A stretch of 64,000 nt of DNA, taken from Gammaproteobacteria bacterium (GTDB lineage Bacteria > Pseudomonadota > Gammaproteobacteria > Ga0077554 > Ga007554). The position numbers were made by a program, and so were the translations under genes. The notes below the pieces were generated by a model. That model searched no databases. It was not told where the DNA came from and saw only the letters and a program-made list of their open reading frames with translations. Location: the NCBI GenBank assembly GCA_021731145.1, contig JAKFXX010000019.1:1-64000 (forward strand), given 5' to 3'. Shown here piece by piece: positions 46,468 to 55,739 of this stretch. Within the stretch, counting starts at the first letter, position 1, and the number at the start of each line of letters is the position of its first letter.

Positions 46468-46893
46468 TTACTGTAATTCAAGCATTACTTCAACAACATC
46501 CTGTCCAGCCAAACGAAAGCCCCGCATCTCCAGCACCCCCTTGGTGTTTAACGAAATAATCAGGTAAAGCACGCCAGGATACGCCGCCTCGTCAAGATCC
46601 ATGGCCGACGGCAGCGCCGGGGCAGCAGGGTGCGAATGATAAATGGCAAACAATTCCTCGCCGCGTTCGCGCATCTGGCGCATGGCGTCGATCTGTGCCT
46701 TGGGGTCCATGGCGTACCGCACCTGGGGCGAGGGTGCAACATTGGCAACCGGGTAACAACGCACCGGCTCCCTCTCACGCGCGCCGATCAGGCCGCACAC
46801 CTCCCGGTCAGCGGCAAGCTGGGCATGATGCAGCAATTGGTTAACCAATTGGCGTGGTAATTTGATGGTTGGCATGGTTGGCATGGTTGTCAT
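46468..46893 (-). CDS. JAMM/M67 family metalloprotease-like protein
   Basis: A 141-residue JAB/MPN+ domain protein. The zinc site is in FAIYHSHPAAPALPSAMDLD (HxH then D), with the catalytic Glu in REVCGLIGARE. Bacterial members cut the C-terminal tail of ubiquitin-like or sulfur carrier proteins, sometimes linked to cysteine or molybdopterin synthesis. No sulfur carrier lies beside it. The start is ambiguous because ATGCCAACC-type repeats give three close methionines. It converges with the PA2778-type gene by five bases. Confidence 0.85.
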   Translation of the reverse strand: MTTMPTMPTIKLPRQLVNQLLHHAQLAADREVCGLIGAREREPVRCYPVANVAPSPQVRYAMDPKAQIDAMRQMRERGEELFAIYHSHPAAPALPSAMDLDEAAYPGVLYLIISLNTKGVLEMRGFRLAGQDVVEVMLELQ

Positions 46894-46958
46894 ATCGATT
46901 CGAGGCTATTCACCTGCCAATACTATCAAAATCACTTGAGCAGCGGGGGCTGCTGGGA

Positions 46959-46981
46959 CCGTCATGATGCGGTCATGACGG
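46959..46981. promoter_or_regulatory. 9 bp inverted repeat, possible operator
   Basis: CCGTCATGA and TCATGACGG with a TGCGG spacer form a perfect inverted repeat in the divergent gap between the JAMM gene and the Agd3-like gene. A dimeric repressor or activator could bind here. Nothing else of note was found in the gap 46894-47083. Confidence 0.4.
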
Positions 46982-47083
46982 GGAGTTATAAACGTATCGC
47001 GCCACGCTTGTCGCCAACTTGAGACAGCACCCAAGATGAGGTAAAGTGACTGTGCATGGAGTCATCGTATATCGGGGTATAAC

Positions 47084-49165
47084 ATGAATAAAAAAATCAA
47101 ATGGCTAGGTATATTCGCGGTCATTGCCAGCGTTGCAGCCTTCGCGGGGCAATGGGCGTTCACATATCAAGAGAATTTTGACGGCCACGAGTATACGGAG
47201 AGCATTTATGGTGTGTCCCCCGTGCTGCGAGAGTACGCGGAGATAAGGAAGCAGCCAACACTGAATGCTTTCGTTCCACTGAAGGTAAGCGCCCCCCCCG
47301 CCGCCGCGCCGCTCCAGAAAATAGCACTGCGCCTGCTGGTGATCAGCGCCACGACACAAGACCCGGCGCTCGCGGGTGCGAAAACCCTGCTTGACCAATT
47401 GGGTGTGCCCTACGAGGTGCTGATCGCCACTGCGTCCGAGCTGACCAGCCAGCAGCTTATAGCGCCTGGCGGTAGCGGACGTTATCAGGGTGTGCTGCTC
47501 ACCACGGGGAATCTGGCATACCTTGATGGCGCGGAATGGAAAAGCGCGTTTACCGATACGGAGTGGAACCTGCTATGGCAGTATGAGCGGGATTACCGCG
47601 TGCGTCAGGTGGCCCTTTATGTCTCACCAGGCGCCTATCCCGAGGATTACGGGCTGATCGCAACAGGCACGGCAGACACATCCCTTTCACCTTTGCTGAC
47701 CACCCTATCCCAGAGCGGAAAGACATTGTTCCCATACCTCCAGCCCCAGGCGCAGATACCAGTGCGCAATGCGTGGACCTATTTGACACGCATCGCCCCG
47801 CTGAACGGCGTGGAACCGCTATTGAATGACGCCGCAGGTAATGTTCTGGCGGTCAAGTCCACCTCCAGCGATGGGCGCGAGCGCATTGCACTGACCTTTG
47901 ACCAAAGCCCCTACCTGCTCCATACCCAGCTCCTGGGTTACGGACTGGTGCGCTGGGTGACGCAAGGCCTGTTTTTGGGCGAGCGGCGCATGAACCTTGC
48001 GGTGGACGTGGATGACTGGTTTCTGGCCAGCAATCAATGGGACCCTGCCAGTGGAACTATCAGCCCCACTCCGTTCCGTCTTTCGGCGCGCGACGCACTG
48101 AGCATGTCGCAACAACAAGCGGCGCTCAGAAGCCGTTACCCGTTAGCCAACACGTTCACTCTTACCATGGCGTTTAACGGCACGCGCGCCAATCCCGGCG
48201 CCCCCGAAAGCTGTGATCCCAACGTGTCCAGCGTCGATCCGTTGACCAGTATGACGCGTTGTCTCAGTGACCGCTTCCGCTGGGTGAATCATACCTTCAC
48301 TCACCAGGCGTTGGATTTCACTGATTACGCTACCAATTTTCAGGAGATTCAATCCAATAACCAGTTGGCTACAGCGCTGGGCTTGCCGTTCAGTCAGACC
48401 AGTCTGGTGACGGGCAATATGTCGGGATTGGGTTACTACTCCAGCGGTGGCGCCACTCCGGTGGATCATGGCCTGCTGGCCTCAAACCAGAACTTGCTCC
48501 AGGCTGCCAGTGATCTGGGTATACGCTATGTGGCGGCGGATCGTTCCGTGTCTGGTCAAACCCCGAGCTGTCCTGGTTGCGGAATATGGCACCCACTCGC
48601 TACCGATATCCTGCTGGTACCGCGCTGGCCCACCAATGTCTTCTACCATGTAACCACACCAGATCAAGCGGTGGGTGCGTACAACGCAATTTATGGCCCT
48701 GGCGGAAGCAGCCCTTACTGGAGCCACAACCTCAATTATACGGAGTATCTCGATACCGATACCGATATCGCACTTTCTCATGTGCTGGGCTTTTCTCCTT
48801 ATCCCCATTATTTCCATCAAGGCAATATGCGGGAATATGCCGCAGGCCGCAGCCTGCTTCATGACTGGCTGGACCGGTTGCTCAAAAAATATACGTCCTA
48901 CTATAACCTGCCCTTGCGTAGCCTGAGCTGGAACCGGATGGGTAGCTATGTCGCCGACCGCACCTCACATATGAATTCGCAAGCTGTGGCGATCTGGGAC
49001 CGTCCTGCGGGCACGGTAACGGTTACGGCGCCGAACGGCGGTGTGGTGTTCATAACCGGAGCGCGCGCGGGGAGTTATGAGGTTTATGGCGGCGAACCCA
49101 TTTCACGTCTGCGGCTTGCCCAGAATGGAAGCGCTGTTATCAACCTTCTGGCTATAGCAGACTAA
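47084..49165 (+). CDS. secreted Agd3-like polysaccharide deacetylase candidate
   Basis: A 693-residue exported protein with a signal or anchor at residues 5-22. A first half of beta-rich character is followed by MNLAVDVDDWFLASNQWD, whose DVDD resembles the metal-binding aspartates of deacetylases, and by VNHTFTHQALDF with the two metal histidines. CPGCGIWHP and FSPYPHYFHQGNM follow. The order resembles Agd3 of Aspergillus (CBM87 plus CE18), which deacetylates a cell-wall galactosaminogalactan; bacterial relatives exist. The substrate here is unknown, perhaps an exopolysaccharide or biofilm polymer. I put moderate trust in this because it rests on motif order and not on a search. Confidence 0.55.
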   Translation: MNKKIKWLGIFAVIASVAAFAGQWAFTYQENFDGHEYTESIYGVSPVLREYAEIRKQPTLNAFVPLKVSAPPAAAPLQKIALRLLVISATTQDPALAGAKTLLDQLGVPYEVLIATASELTSQQLIAPGGSGRYQGVLLTTGNLAYLDGAEWKSAFTDTEWNLLWQYERDYRVRQVALYVSPGAYPEDYGLIATGTADTSLSPLLTTLSQSGKTLFPYLQPQAQIPVRNAWTYLTRIAPLNGVEPLLNDAAGNVLAVKSTSSDGRERIALTFDQSPYLLHTQLLGYGLVRWVTQGLFLGERRMNLAVDVDDWFLASNQWDPASGTISPTPFRLSARDALSMSQQQAALRSRYPLANTFTLTMAFNGTRANPGAPESCDPNVSSVDPLTSMTRCLSDRFRWVNHTFTHQALDFTDYATNFQEIQSNNQLATALGLPFSQTSLVTGNMSGLGYYSSGGATPVDHGLLASNQNLLQAASDLGIRYVAADRSVSGQTPSCPGCGIWHPLATDILLVPRWPTNVFYHVTTPDQAVGAYNAIYGPGGSSPYWSHNLNYTEYLDTDTDIALSHVLGFSPYPHYFHQGNMREYAAGRSLLHDWLDRLLKKYTSYYNLPLRSLSWNRMGSYVADRTSHMNSQAVAIWDRPAGTVTVTAPNGGVVFITGARAGSYEVYGGEPISRLRLAQNGSAVINLLAIAD

Positions 49166-49310
49166 AACTCCAGCGAGCAAGCAGGGGAAAAGCCCGAAAA
49201 AATCGCATGGCGAGGACCATAGGCAAAGGCTACACTGATGAGACCTGTGGATTCCACAGAGGCTTTCCCGGTTACATCGCTGTTTTGAGCATTCAATGGA
49301 GGAGTAGATC

Positions 49311-49724
49311 ATGGGTTTATTCGACAACATAGCGGGCGAGGCCATGGGCAAGCTGACGGGCCAAGGCAGCGGGCAATCCGGCTTGCTGGATGGCGTCATG
49401 GATCTGTTGGGCAATAACCAGGCGGGTGGCATCGGTGGCCTGGTGCAGTCATTCAAGGACAAAGGCCTGGGCGATATCGTTTCCTCCTGGGTCGGCACGG
49501 ACAGCAATCTGCCAATTTCACCGGAGCAAATCCAGCAGGCGCTGGGCGCGGAAAAGATTCAGCAACTTGCAGGAAAGGCCGGCGTATCGCCGGAAGCGGC
49601 GTCGGCCAATCTGGCGGATCTGTTGCCCAATATCATCGACAAACTTACCCCGAGCGGCCAATTGCCGAGCGGCGATCTGCTGAATCAGGGCTTGGGTCTG
49701 CTGAAAAGCAAACTTCTCGGTTAA
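49311..49724 (+). CDS. YidB/DUF937 family protein
   Basis: A 137-residue protein of the DUF937 or YidB family. Gly- and Gln-rich linkers separate helical stretches; QSFKDKGLGDIVSSWVGTD and the IQQLAGKAGVSPEAASANLA block are diagnostic. GGAGTAG lies before the ATG. I know of no established role. A weak CACAG/CTGTG hairpin and T-run at 49751-49780 might terminate it. Confidence 0.85.
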   Translation: MGLFDNIAGEAMGKLTGQGSGQSGLLDGVMDLLGNNQAGGIGGLVQSFKDKGLGDIVSSWVGTDSNLPISPEQIQQALGAEKIQQLAGKAGVSPEAASANLADLLPNIIDKLTPSGQLPSGDLLNQGLGLLKSKLLG

Positions 49725-49808
49725 TCTGCCGGGGTATCATCGTGCGGGCGTCACAGCAATCACTGTGCCGCCCCTTTTTTTGTAAACCGAATCGCGGAAA
49801 CTCTTTCA

Positions 49809-51872
49809 ATGAATAAGGCCGCTGTCGCCCGCGCCAATCACCTGATCAACGAAACCAGCCCCTATCTGCTCCAGCACGCGCACAATCCGGTGGAATGGTA
49901 TCCGTGGAATCAAGATGCACTGGATAAGGCGCGGCGCGAGAACAAGCCGATCCTGCTTTCGATTGGCTATTCCGCGTGCCATTGGTGTCACGTGATGGCA
50001 CACGAATCGTTTGAGGACGAAGCAAGCGCCCAGGTTATGAACGCGCTATTCGTGAACATAAAGGTGGACCGCGAGGAGCGCCCCGACCTCGACAAGGTCT
50101 ACCAGACCGCGCACCAGTTGCTGACACAGCGCGGCGGTGGCTGGCCGCTCACCGTGATTCTTACACCGGATGACCACGCGCCATTTTTTGCCGGCACCTA
50201 TTTCCCCAGAGAGCCGCGCTATGGCCTGCCGGGATTCAAGGAGCTGCTGCAACGCATCGAGGCGTTTTACCGCGAACATCCGGAGGACGTCCGGCAGCAA
50301 AACGCATCCCTGATAAATGCCCTGGAGAGCATGGCGCCCATGGGTGGTGGCGAAATCAATGCCGCAGCACTGGACATTGCGCGCCGACAGCTTGAGCAGA
50401 GCTTCGATGCCCGCCACGGCGGTTTTGGCCGTGCGCCCAAGTTCCCCCACCCCACCCATATCGAGCGGCTGCTGCGTCACTGGGCCGCCACCGGTCGGGC
50501 GGACGACAAGGCGCTGTCCATGGCCCGCTTCACGCTCACCCAGATGGCGCAGGGTGGCCTGTACGACCAGCTCGGCGGCGGTTTCTGCCGTTATTCGGTG
50601 GACGAGCTGTGGATGATCCCGCACTTTGAGAAAATGCTGTATGACAACGGGCCGCTGCTTGCGCTGTACAGCGAGGCATGGCTGGCCACGCGCGAGCCGT
50701 TGTTCAAACGCGTCGCGGAGGAAACCGCTGCCTGGGTGATGCGCGAGATGCAATCACCGCAAGGTGGCTATTACTCGACGCTGGACGCCGACTCCGAAGG
50801 ACGCGAAGGCACGTTTTACGTGTGGGGCCAGGATGAGGTCAAAGCGCTGCTCGCTGCGGACGAATACCCTCTCTTCGCGCGCCGCTTTGGCCTTGATCAA
50901 ACCGCCAATTTTGAAGGCCAGTGGCACCTGCATGTATATGAGGACATCGCGACGCTGGCTGGCGAGTTCTCCATGGACGAGGCACAGGTCACGACGCTGC
51001 TCGATACCGCGCGTGCCACGCTGTTTGCCGCACGGCAAAAACGCACCCACCCCGGACGCGACGAAAAGATCCTCACTGCCTGGAATGGCCTGATGATTAA
51101 AGGCATGGCTGTAGCGGGCCGACATTTGAATCAGCCTGGCTATGTCGCCTCGGCGCAGCACGCGCTTGATTTTATCCAGGCGCATTTGTGGCGCGATGGC
51201 CGGTTATTGGCGAACTATAAAGATGGCCGGGCAACGCTCCCGGCATATCTGGATGATTACGTCTTTCTGATCGACGGCATTCTCGAACTGCTACAGGCGC
51301 GTTGGCGCGATGGTGATCTAACCTTTGCCATCGCACTCGCCGACGCAGTGCTCGCGCACTTCGAAGATAAAGAGCATGGCGGGTTTTTCTTCACCGCCGA
51401 CGACCATGAGAAACTCATCCACCGCCCCAAACCACTGGGTGATGATGCCCTGCCATCCGGCAACGGCATCGCCGCGTTTGTACTGGGGCGGCTGGGCCAT
51501 CTGCTCGGCGAACCCCGTTATCTCGATGCCGCCGCGCGCACCGTGCAGGCCGCTTGGCCTTCCGTGACAGAAATCCCCTACGCGCACAACGCACTACTAC
51601 TGGCCGCGGAGGAATACCTGCACCCGCCGCAAACCATTGTTCTGCGTGGCTCATTGGATGCAATGTCTGAATGGCGCGCGATATGTGCGAAGGACTACGC
51701 CCCGCGCCGTCTTACCCTCGCCATTCCTACAGATGCGACCGGCTTGCCGGGCGCTCTCGCCCATCGCAAACCTCGCGACGGCGTTGTTGCTTATGTCTGC
51801 GATGGGCTGGCATGCAGCGCGCCGCTAGAGACGCCAGGGGCATTGGAAGCAGCGTTGCCTGAGAATCCCTAA
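49809..51872 (+). CDS. DUF255 thioredoxin-domain protein (YyaL/SPATA20 type)
   Basis: A 687-residue protein with an N-terminal thioredoxin-like domain and a C-terminal (alpha/alpha)6 glycosidase-like barrel, as in YyaL and mammalian SPATA20. [20 protein letters not shown] is the starting signature, and [19 protein letters not shown] carries the CxxC. The [17 protein letters not shown] stretch is in the barrel. The biochemical role is not settled. It overlaps nothing; the kelch gene starts two bases after its stop and may be co-translated. Confidence 0.9.
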   Translation: MNKAAVARANHLINETSPYLLQHAHNPVEWYPWNQDALDKARRENKPILLSIGYSACHWCHVMAHESFEDEASAQVMNALFVNIKVDREERPDLDKVYQTAHQLLTQRGGGWPLTVILTPDDHAPFFAGTYFPREPRYGLPGFKELLQRIEAFYREHPEDVRQQNASLINALESMAPMGGGEINAAALDIARRQLEQSFDARHGGFGRAPKFPHPTHIERLLRHWAATGRADDKALSMARFTLTQMAQGGLYDQLGGGFCRYSVDELWMIPHFEKMLYDNGPLLALYSEAWLATREPLFKRVAEETAAWVMREMQSPQGGYYSTLDADSEGREGTFYVWGQDEVKALLAADEYPLFARRFGLDQTANFEGQWHLHVYEDIATLAGEFSMDEAQVTTLLDTARATLFAARQKRTHPGRDEKILTAWNGLMIKGMAVAGRHLNQPGYVASAQHALDFIQAHLWRDGRLLANYKDGRATLPAYLDDYVFLIDGILELLQARWRDGDLTFAIALADAVLAHFEDKEHGGFFFTADDHEKLIHRPKPLGDDALPSGNGIAAFVLGRLGHLLGEPRYLDAAARTVQAAWPSVTEIPYAHNALLLAAEEYLHPPQTIVLRGSLDAMSEWRAICAKDYAPRRLTLAIPTDATGLPGALAHRKPRDGVVAYVCDGLACSAPLETPGALEAALPENP

Positions 51873-51873
51873 A

Positions 51874-53214
51874 ATGAAAACTCTATTCAAAGCCATCCTG
51901 TTCAGCATGGCAATGCCTTATGCCGCCACCGCAACGCAAGCCCCTACACAACAAACCTGGATCCCCGGCTGGCAGGATACCGCGCCGCTCACCACCCCGC
52001 GGGCGGGTGCCGCAGCGATTGAGGCCCATGGCGTGATATATGTCATAGGCGGTATTGATGGCAGGCGTTTTTTATTTTCCGCCGAATACGCCCGCATACA
52101 GCCGGACGGTTCTCTTGCCCCATGGCGCAACGCCCCGCGCCTGAAAGAAGAGCGCGGCTTCTTTTCAGCGGTCTCGCACAATGGTTTTGTCTATGCCGTA
52201 GGCGGTGGCAATGGCCCCAACGGCAGCCATCTGCTGCGCTCCGTCGAGCGTGCGCGCATCTTGCCGGAGGGTGGCCTCGGCCCCTGGAAAAAGGAAAAAC
52301 ACGCGCTGGTCTATCCTCGCCGCTGCGCCAGGCTGGCGGTGGCGGGGCGCTATATTTATGCGCTGGGCGGCTACAGCGGGGCATTGCTGGACACGGTGGA
52401 GCGGGCGGAAATCCTGCCGGACGGCAGTCTCGGAAAATGGACGCTGGAGCCGCAGCATCTTACCCTGCCGCGCTATGTCCATGCCGTGGCACAGACCAAT
52501 GACGTCCTATTCGCCATCGGCGGGCATGCGCTAAGCCAGGCCACTGGCCAGCCGGAGGTGGAGTGGGCCGCGTTGAATGCTGGCGAGGCACCTCTGCAAT
52601 GGCGCCAGGCACCTCCGTTGACGACCGGGCGCTATGGCCTCTCGGCCATCACCCACGGCACGCATGTCTATGCGATAGGCGGCATCAACAATCTTGTCTA
52701 TCTCGATAGCATCGAGAAAACCAGCGTCGCTGCGGACGGCGCGCTGCAACCCTGGCAGGCCACCACGCCGCTGCCCGCGACCCGTGCCGATGCCGGCGTC
52801 GTGGTATACAAGGACTGGGTTTACCTGTTTGGCGGCACCAACGCGAGCGGCTATTACAACACCGCTTCTTACGCCACCTTCAACGATGCGGGCGACATCG
52901 GTTTCCTCGGCACGGCGGAGGCCAACAACCAGCGGCAAAACACGGCGACATCCGTGCCCGCCGCCGTCATCTCGCTGCCCAATGAAGGTGTGATCGCAGA
53001 GGTGATCGACACCGCGATGTACACCTATTTACGGGTGACCTCGCCCGATGGCGAAGAATGGCTGGCCGCCGCCAAAGGTGGATACGCGGTCAATGCCCGC
53101 ATCCGCTACAGTGATGGGGTACAGATGACGGATTTTTACAGCAAAACCCTGCAACGGCGCTTCGCCGTGATCCGCTTTGTGGGGCGAGTGGAAATCATGG
53201 ACGCTCCTCATTAA
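51874..53214 (+). CDS. secreted kelch-like beta-propeller protein
   Basis: A 446-residue exported protein with a signal peptide ending near ATA-TQAPTQ. Six or so kelch-type units follow, each with paired glycines after a hydrophobic strand (IYVIGGIDGRRFLFS, VYAVGGGNGPNG, IYALGGYSGALLD, VYAIGGINNLVYLDS, VYLFGGTNASGYYN), forming a predicted beta-propeller. About 100 residues at the C-terminus, with EEWLAAAKGGYAVNARIRY, form a separate beta domain. Binding is likely but no ligand is known. It begins two bases after the preceding stop. Confidence 0.8.
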   Translation: MKTLFKAILFSMAMPYAATATQAPTQQTWIPGWQDTAPLTTPRAGAAAIEAHGVIYVIGGIDGRRFLFSAEYARIQPDGSLAPWRNAPRLKEERGFFSAVSHNGFVYAVGGGNGPNGSHLLRSVERARILPEGGLGPWKKEKHALVYPRRCARLAVAGRYIYALGGYSGALLDTVERAEILPDGSLGKWTLEPQHLTLPRYVHAVAQTNDVLFAIGGHALSQATGQPEVEWAALNAGEAPLQWRQAPPLTTGRYGLSAITHGTHVYAIGGINNLVYLDSIEKTSVAADGALQPWQATTPLPATRADAGVVVYKDWVYLFGGTNASGYYNTASYATFNDAGDIGFLGTAEANNQRQNTATSVPAAVISLPNEGVIAEVIDTAMYTYLRVTSPDGEEWLAAAKGGYAVNARIRYSDGVQMTDFYSKTLQRRFAVIRFVGRVEIMDAPH

Positions 53215-53252
53215 CCCCGATTCTCCATTAACCTCAACACTGTTCACTTAGC

Positions 53253-53278
53253 GTTGGGTCAAACGAAGTGGACCCAAC
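53253..53278. repeat. dispersed palindromic repeat family 2, copy C
   Basis: GTTGGGTC and GACCCAAC, 8 bp perfect arms round an AAACGAAGTG loop. This is the minimal form of the unit seen at 32094-32170 and 36097-36221. It lies between the convergent kelch and NrsF-like genes and may also end transcripts. Confidence 0.6.
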
Positions 53279-53288
53279 TTCCTGAATG

Positions 53289-53927
53289 TCACCATTTCAG
53301 TAGCACTTTACCCAGCCACAAACCGATCAGACCGATGCCGAGCATGGGCAGATAGTGCCACTGGATGACGTGGATGATGGAGTCGTTAATCTCGTGCAGC
53401 CGCAGCCAAAGCGCGCCGACACTAAAGGCGGAAAGCAGGGCGATGCTACCGGCCAGCCGGTAATGCGTGCTGGCGAATTTGCGCATGGCATGGAACGTCC
53501 AGGCGGCGGGCAACAGTGTCATCAACGTGATGCTGAGAGTGCATTCGAGGCTTTGCACCGGCAGCGGCGCGGGCGGGCTGTCGGCGTGCCAGGCAAAGTA
53601 TATGACCAGCAAAAATAGCGCAAACATCCACGTCGGGGAAAAGGCTATGCCGCGCTTCTGGTGCAGGTCGGGAAACGCCAGCAAGGCAGCGCTGAGCGAA
53701 GTGGCGATGAAAATGCCGAGCAGGGATGCAAGCTCGGCGACGAACCACGGCTCGTGGAACTTCTGCGCCAGATCCGGGCGCGGGCCGGAAAGTGTGAGCG
53801 ATATCGCAAGATAGGCTGCGGCGGCGCCCAACCACTTCATGCTTAGCCTGAGCGGGTGCGGTGCAGGTTTCACCGCCGCTGCATCTTCGGCCAGCGTCTC
53901 GATCAGTTGCTCGAAGTCTTCTTTCAT
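53289..53927 (-). CDS. nrsF: NrsF-type anti-sigma factor (DUF1109)
   Basis: A 212-residue protein with about six membrane segments and the DUF1109 pattern. In Caulobacter, NrsF of this family binds the ECF sigma factor SigF and holds it inactive until metal or redox stress. It overlaps the sigma gene by four bases (ATGA), which supports an anti-sigma role. Cysteine is scarce (LECTLSITL), so a direct thiol-sensing role is not obvious from sequence. Confidence 0.8.
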   Translation of the reverse strand: MKEDFEQLIETLAEDAAAVKPAPHPLRLSMKWLGAAAAYLAISLTLSGPRPDLAQKFHEPWFVAELASLLGIFIATSLSAALLAFPDLHQKRGIAFSPTWMFALFLLVIYFAWHADSPPAPLPVQSLECTLSITLMTLLPAAWTFHAMRKFASTHYRLAGSIALLSAFSVGALWLRLHEINDSIIHVIQWHYLPMLGIGLIGLWLGKVLLKW

Positions 53928-54463
53928 CGTTCCAGCTTCTTTCGCAGTATCTTGTAGGCACGATGTGCCGCGACCTTCACTGCCGACTCGTTCATACCCA
54001 TCTTCTCCGCCACCTCTTTGGCTGTGTAGCCCTCCTGATGCATCATCCGCAGGATGGTCGCCTGCTTTTCGGGGAGTTTATTGATTTCCCCACTGATAGA
54101 TTCGTAACTCATGGCAGATCCGGTTACATCTTCATGCAAATCATTCTCCACCTCGCACAAGTCCACGGCATGGCGCAAATGATCAGCATAGTGATCGCGC
54201 AGGTAATCCTGCAATCGGAATCTGGCGATGGCATAGGCCCAGGGCTTGTAGGGACGCATACCATCGTAAGTGTGGCGTGCCTTATGGATGGAAATCAAAA
54301 TTTCCTGTAACAGGTCATCCACCTCGCTGCCGAAGCTCAAACGTTTGGCGAGGAAAGGCTGTAATAATCTCGCTGTTTCACGCAACAGCTCGGCGTAGGC
54401 GCGCTTGTCACCGTCCAGCGACTGGCGCATCAGCGCTTCCAGATTATCAGTTTTGTCCGTCAC
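53924..54463 (-). CDS. sigF: ECF sigma factor, SigF-like
   Basis: A 179-residue extracytoplasmic-function sigma factor. Region 2 has FGSEVDDLLQEILISIHKAR and MRPYKPWAYAIARFRLQDYL. Region 4 has LPEKQATILRMMHQEGYTAKEVAEKM with a helix-turn-helix. There is no sigma region 1 or 3, as in all ECF factors. The gene is divergent from the bufferin-type operon. It is co-transcribed with nrsF, and probably directs the operon through the promoter at 54487-54512. Confidence 0.9.
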   Translation of the reverse strand: MTDKTDNLEALMRQSLDGDKRAYAELLRETARLLQPFLAKRLSFGSEVDDLLQEILISIHKARHTYDGMRPYKPWAYAIARFRLQDYLRDHYADHLRHAVDLCEVENDLHEDVTGSAMSYESISGEINKLPEKQATILRMMHQEGYTAKEVAEKMGMNESAVKVAAHRAYKILRKKLER

Positions 54464-54486
54464 CTAATGTTTCTCGAATCTTGCAT

Positions 54487-54512
54487 GTAACTTTTTTTCA
54501 AGCTCTCCCGAA
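54487..54512 (+). promoter_or_regulatory. SigF-type ECF promoter for the buf operon
   Basis: GTAACT, 16 bases, then CGAA, compared with the GTAACC-N16-CGAA reported for Caulobacter SigF targets. The predicted start is about 108 bases before bufA. No other ECF-like promoter is evident upstream of the operon. Confidence 0.6.
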
Positions 54513-54627
54513 TATGTCCATGCGCGGATGAAATTCGGCTGAGCACTGTAAGCAAGCCAGGATTTTCCCGATCAACGTTTGGGGACGATCTCTCCAATTA
54601 TATCAATCAACAAAGAGGATTTATATT

Positions 54628-54897
54628 ATGAATAACCGCCATATCCTGTCAGCCGCAATTGGCACTTTACTGGCGCTTGGCCTGGCCAGCGGCAATGTAA
54701 ATGCCGCCGACAAAAAAATGGAAATGGAAAAGTGTTTTGGTATCGCCAAGGCGGGCAAGAATGATTGCTCCAGCAATAAGAGCGCGCATTCTTGTGCGGG
54801 CCAGGCCACCAAAAACAATGATCCCATGGATTTCGTCGCTGTGCCAAAAGGTACTTGCGACAAGATCGCTGGCGGAAGCTTGGCAGGATCCATGTAA
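54628..54897 (+). CDS. bufA: DUF2282 bufferin-type precursor BufA
   Basis: An 89-residue exported precursor. A signal peptide ends near NVNA-ADKK. The mature part contains the four conserved cysteines of the DUF2282 group in [20 protein letters not shown] and GTCDKIAGG. In Caulobacter such proteins (bufferins) are RiPP-like precursors whose cysteines are modified by the MNIO enzyme BufB, with a role in copper handling. The order bufA-bufB-bufC-doxX and the nearby ECF sigma gene match that system. The ATG follows AGAGGAT. Modification in this strain is inferred, not seen. Confidence 0.85.
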   Translation: MNNRHILSAAIGTLLALGLASGNVNAADKKMEMEKCFGIAKAGKNDCSSNKSAHSCAGQATKNNDPMDFVAVPKGTCDKIAGGSLAGSM

Positions 54898-55739
54898 TGG
54901 ACAAACCCGCAACCCATGCCTTGCCATGCACCGCCGGTATCGGGTTGCGGGCACCTCATTACCGTGAGGTGCTGGAGACATTACCCAAGCTCGGCTGGGT
55001 GGAGGTACATAGCGAGAATTTTTTCGGTGGTGGCGCGCCCCTTCATACCTTGCTCCGGGTGCGCGAACATTACTCTATCAGCCTGCATGGCGTGGGAATG
55101 GGACTGGCATCGGCGGCGCCCCTTGCCGAGGATCATTTGTCCGCTTTGCATCGCCTGTGTGATGCGGTGCAACCCGCCGCTGTGTCGGAACATTTGTGCT
55201 GGAATTCTGCCGTCGGCATGGTCATCAACGATCTGTTACCCTTCCCCTATACACATGAGGCATTGTCCCACGTAACGAGCCGCATTGAGCAAGTGCAGGA
55301 AAAATTAGGCTGCCAACTGCTGGTGGAAAATCTCTCCAGCTATTTGTCGTTCTCGCACAGTGAAATGAGCGAGGGCGAATTCCTTGCCGAATTAACCCGG
55401 CGCACCGGCTGCGGCATCCTGTTCGATGTCGAAAACCTGTATGTGAACGCGCGCAATCTCGGTGTGGATGCTGGGGCGTTTATCAGGGCAATTCCGGCTG
55501 AAGCCGTGAAGGAGTACCACCTGGCCGGGTACGGCATAATGGATGGCTGCCTGGTAGATACCCATGGCGCGCCAGTCTGTCCCGAGGTATGGGATTTGTA
55601 TGAGCTTGCCTTACGGCACATCGGGCCACGCCCCACGCTGATCGAATGGGATACCGATATCCCGGAACTGCCGACACTGCTGGGTGAGGCGACAAAAGCG
55701 CAGCAATATATGGAGAGATACCATGCGGACATTGAATAA
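54897..55739 (+). CDS. bufB: MNIO (DUF692) enzyme BufB
   Basis: A 280-residue multinuclear non-heme iron-dependent oxidative enzyme of the DUF692 family. Likely metal ligands lie in SLHGVGMGL, SEHLCWN, LLVENLSSYL, ILFDVENLYVNARN, EYHLAGYG, VDTHGAPV and TLIEWDTDIP. The usual HxAGH motif reads HLAGY, so one of its two histidines is tyrosine. Family members modify cysteines in a peptide partner. The start overlaps the bufA stop (TAATG), so coupled translation is likely. Most residues needed for a three-metal centre appear present. Confidence 0.9.
   Translation: MDKPATHALPCTAGIGLRAPHYREVLETLPKLGWVEVHSENFFGGGAPLHTLLRVREHYSISLHGVGMGLASAAPLAEDHLSALHRLCDAVQPAAVSEHLCWNSAVGMVINDLLPFPYTHEALSHVTSRIEQVQEKLGCQLLVENLSSYLSFSHSEMSEGEFLAELTRRTGCGILFDVENLYVNARNLGVDAGAFIRAIPAEAVKEYHLAGYGIMDGCLVDTHGAPVCPEVWDLYELALRHIGPRPTLIEWDTDIPELPTLLGEATKAQQYMERYHADIE

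Noticed and set aside
49751-49780. A terminator after the YidB-like gene
   Set aside because: The CACAG/CTGTG stem is short and separated from the T-run by GC-rich bases, so I list it only as a weak possibility in that gene's note.
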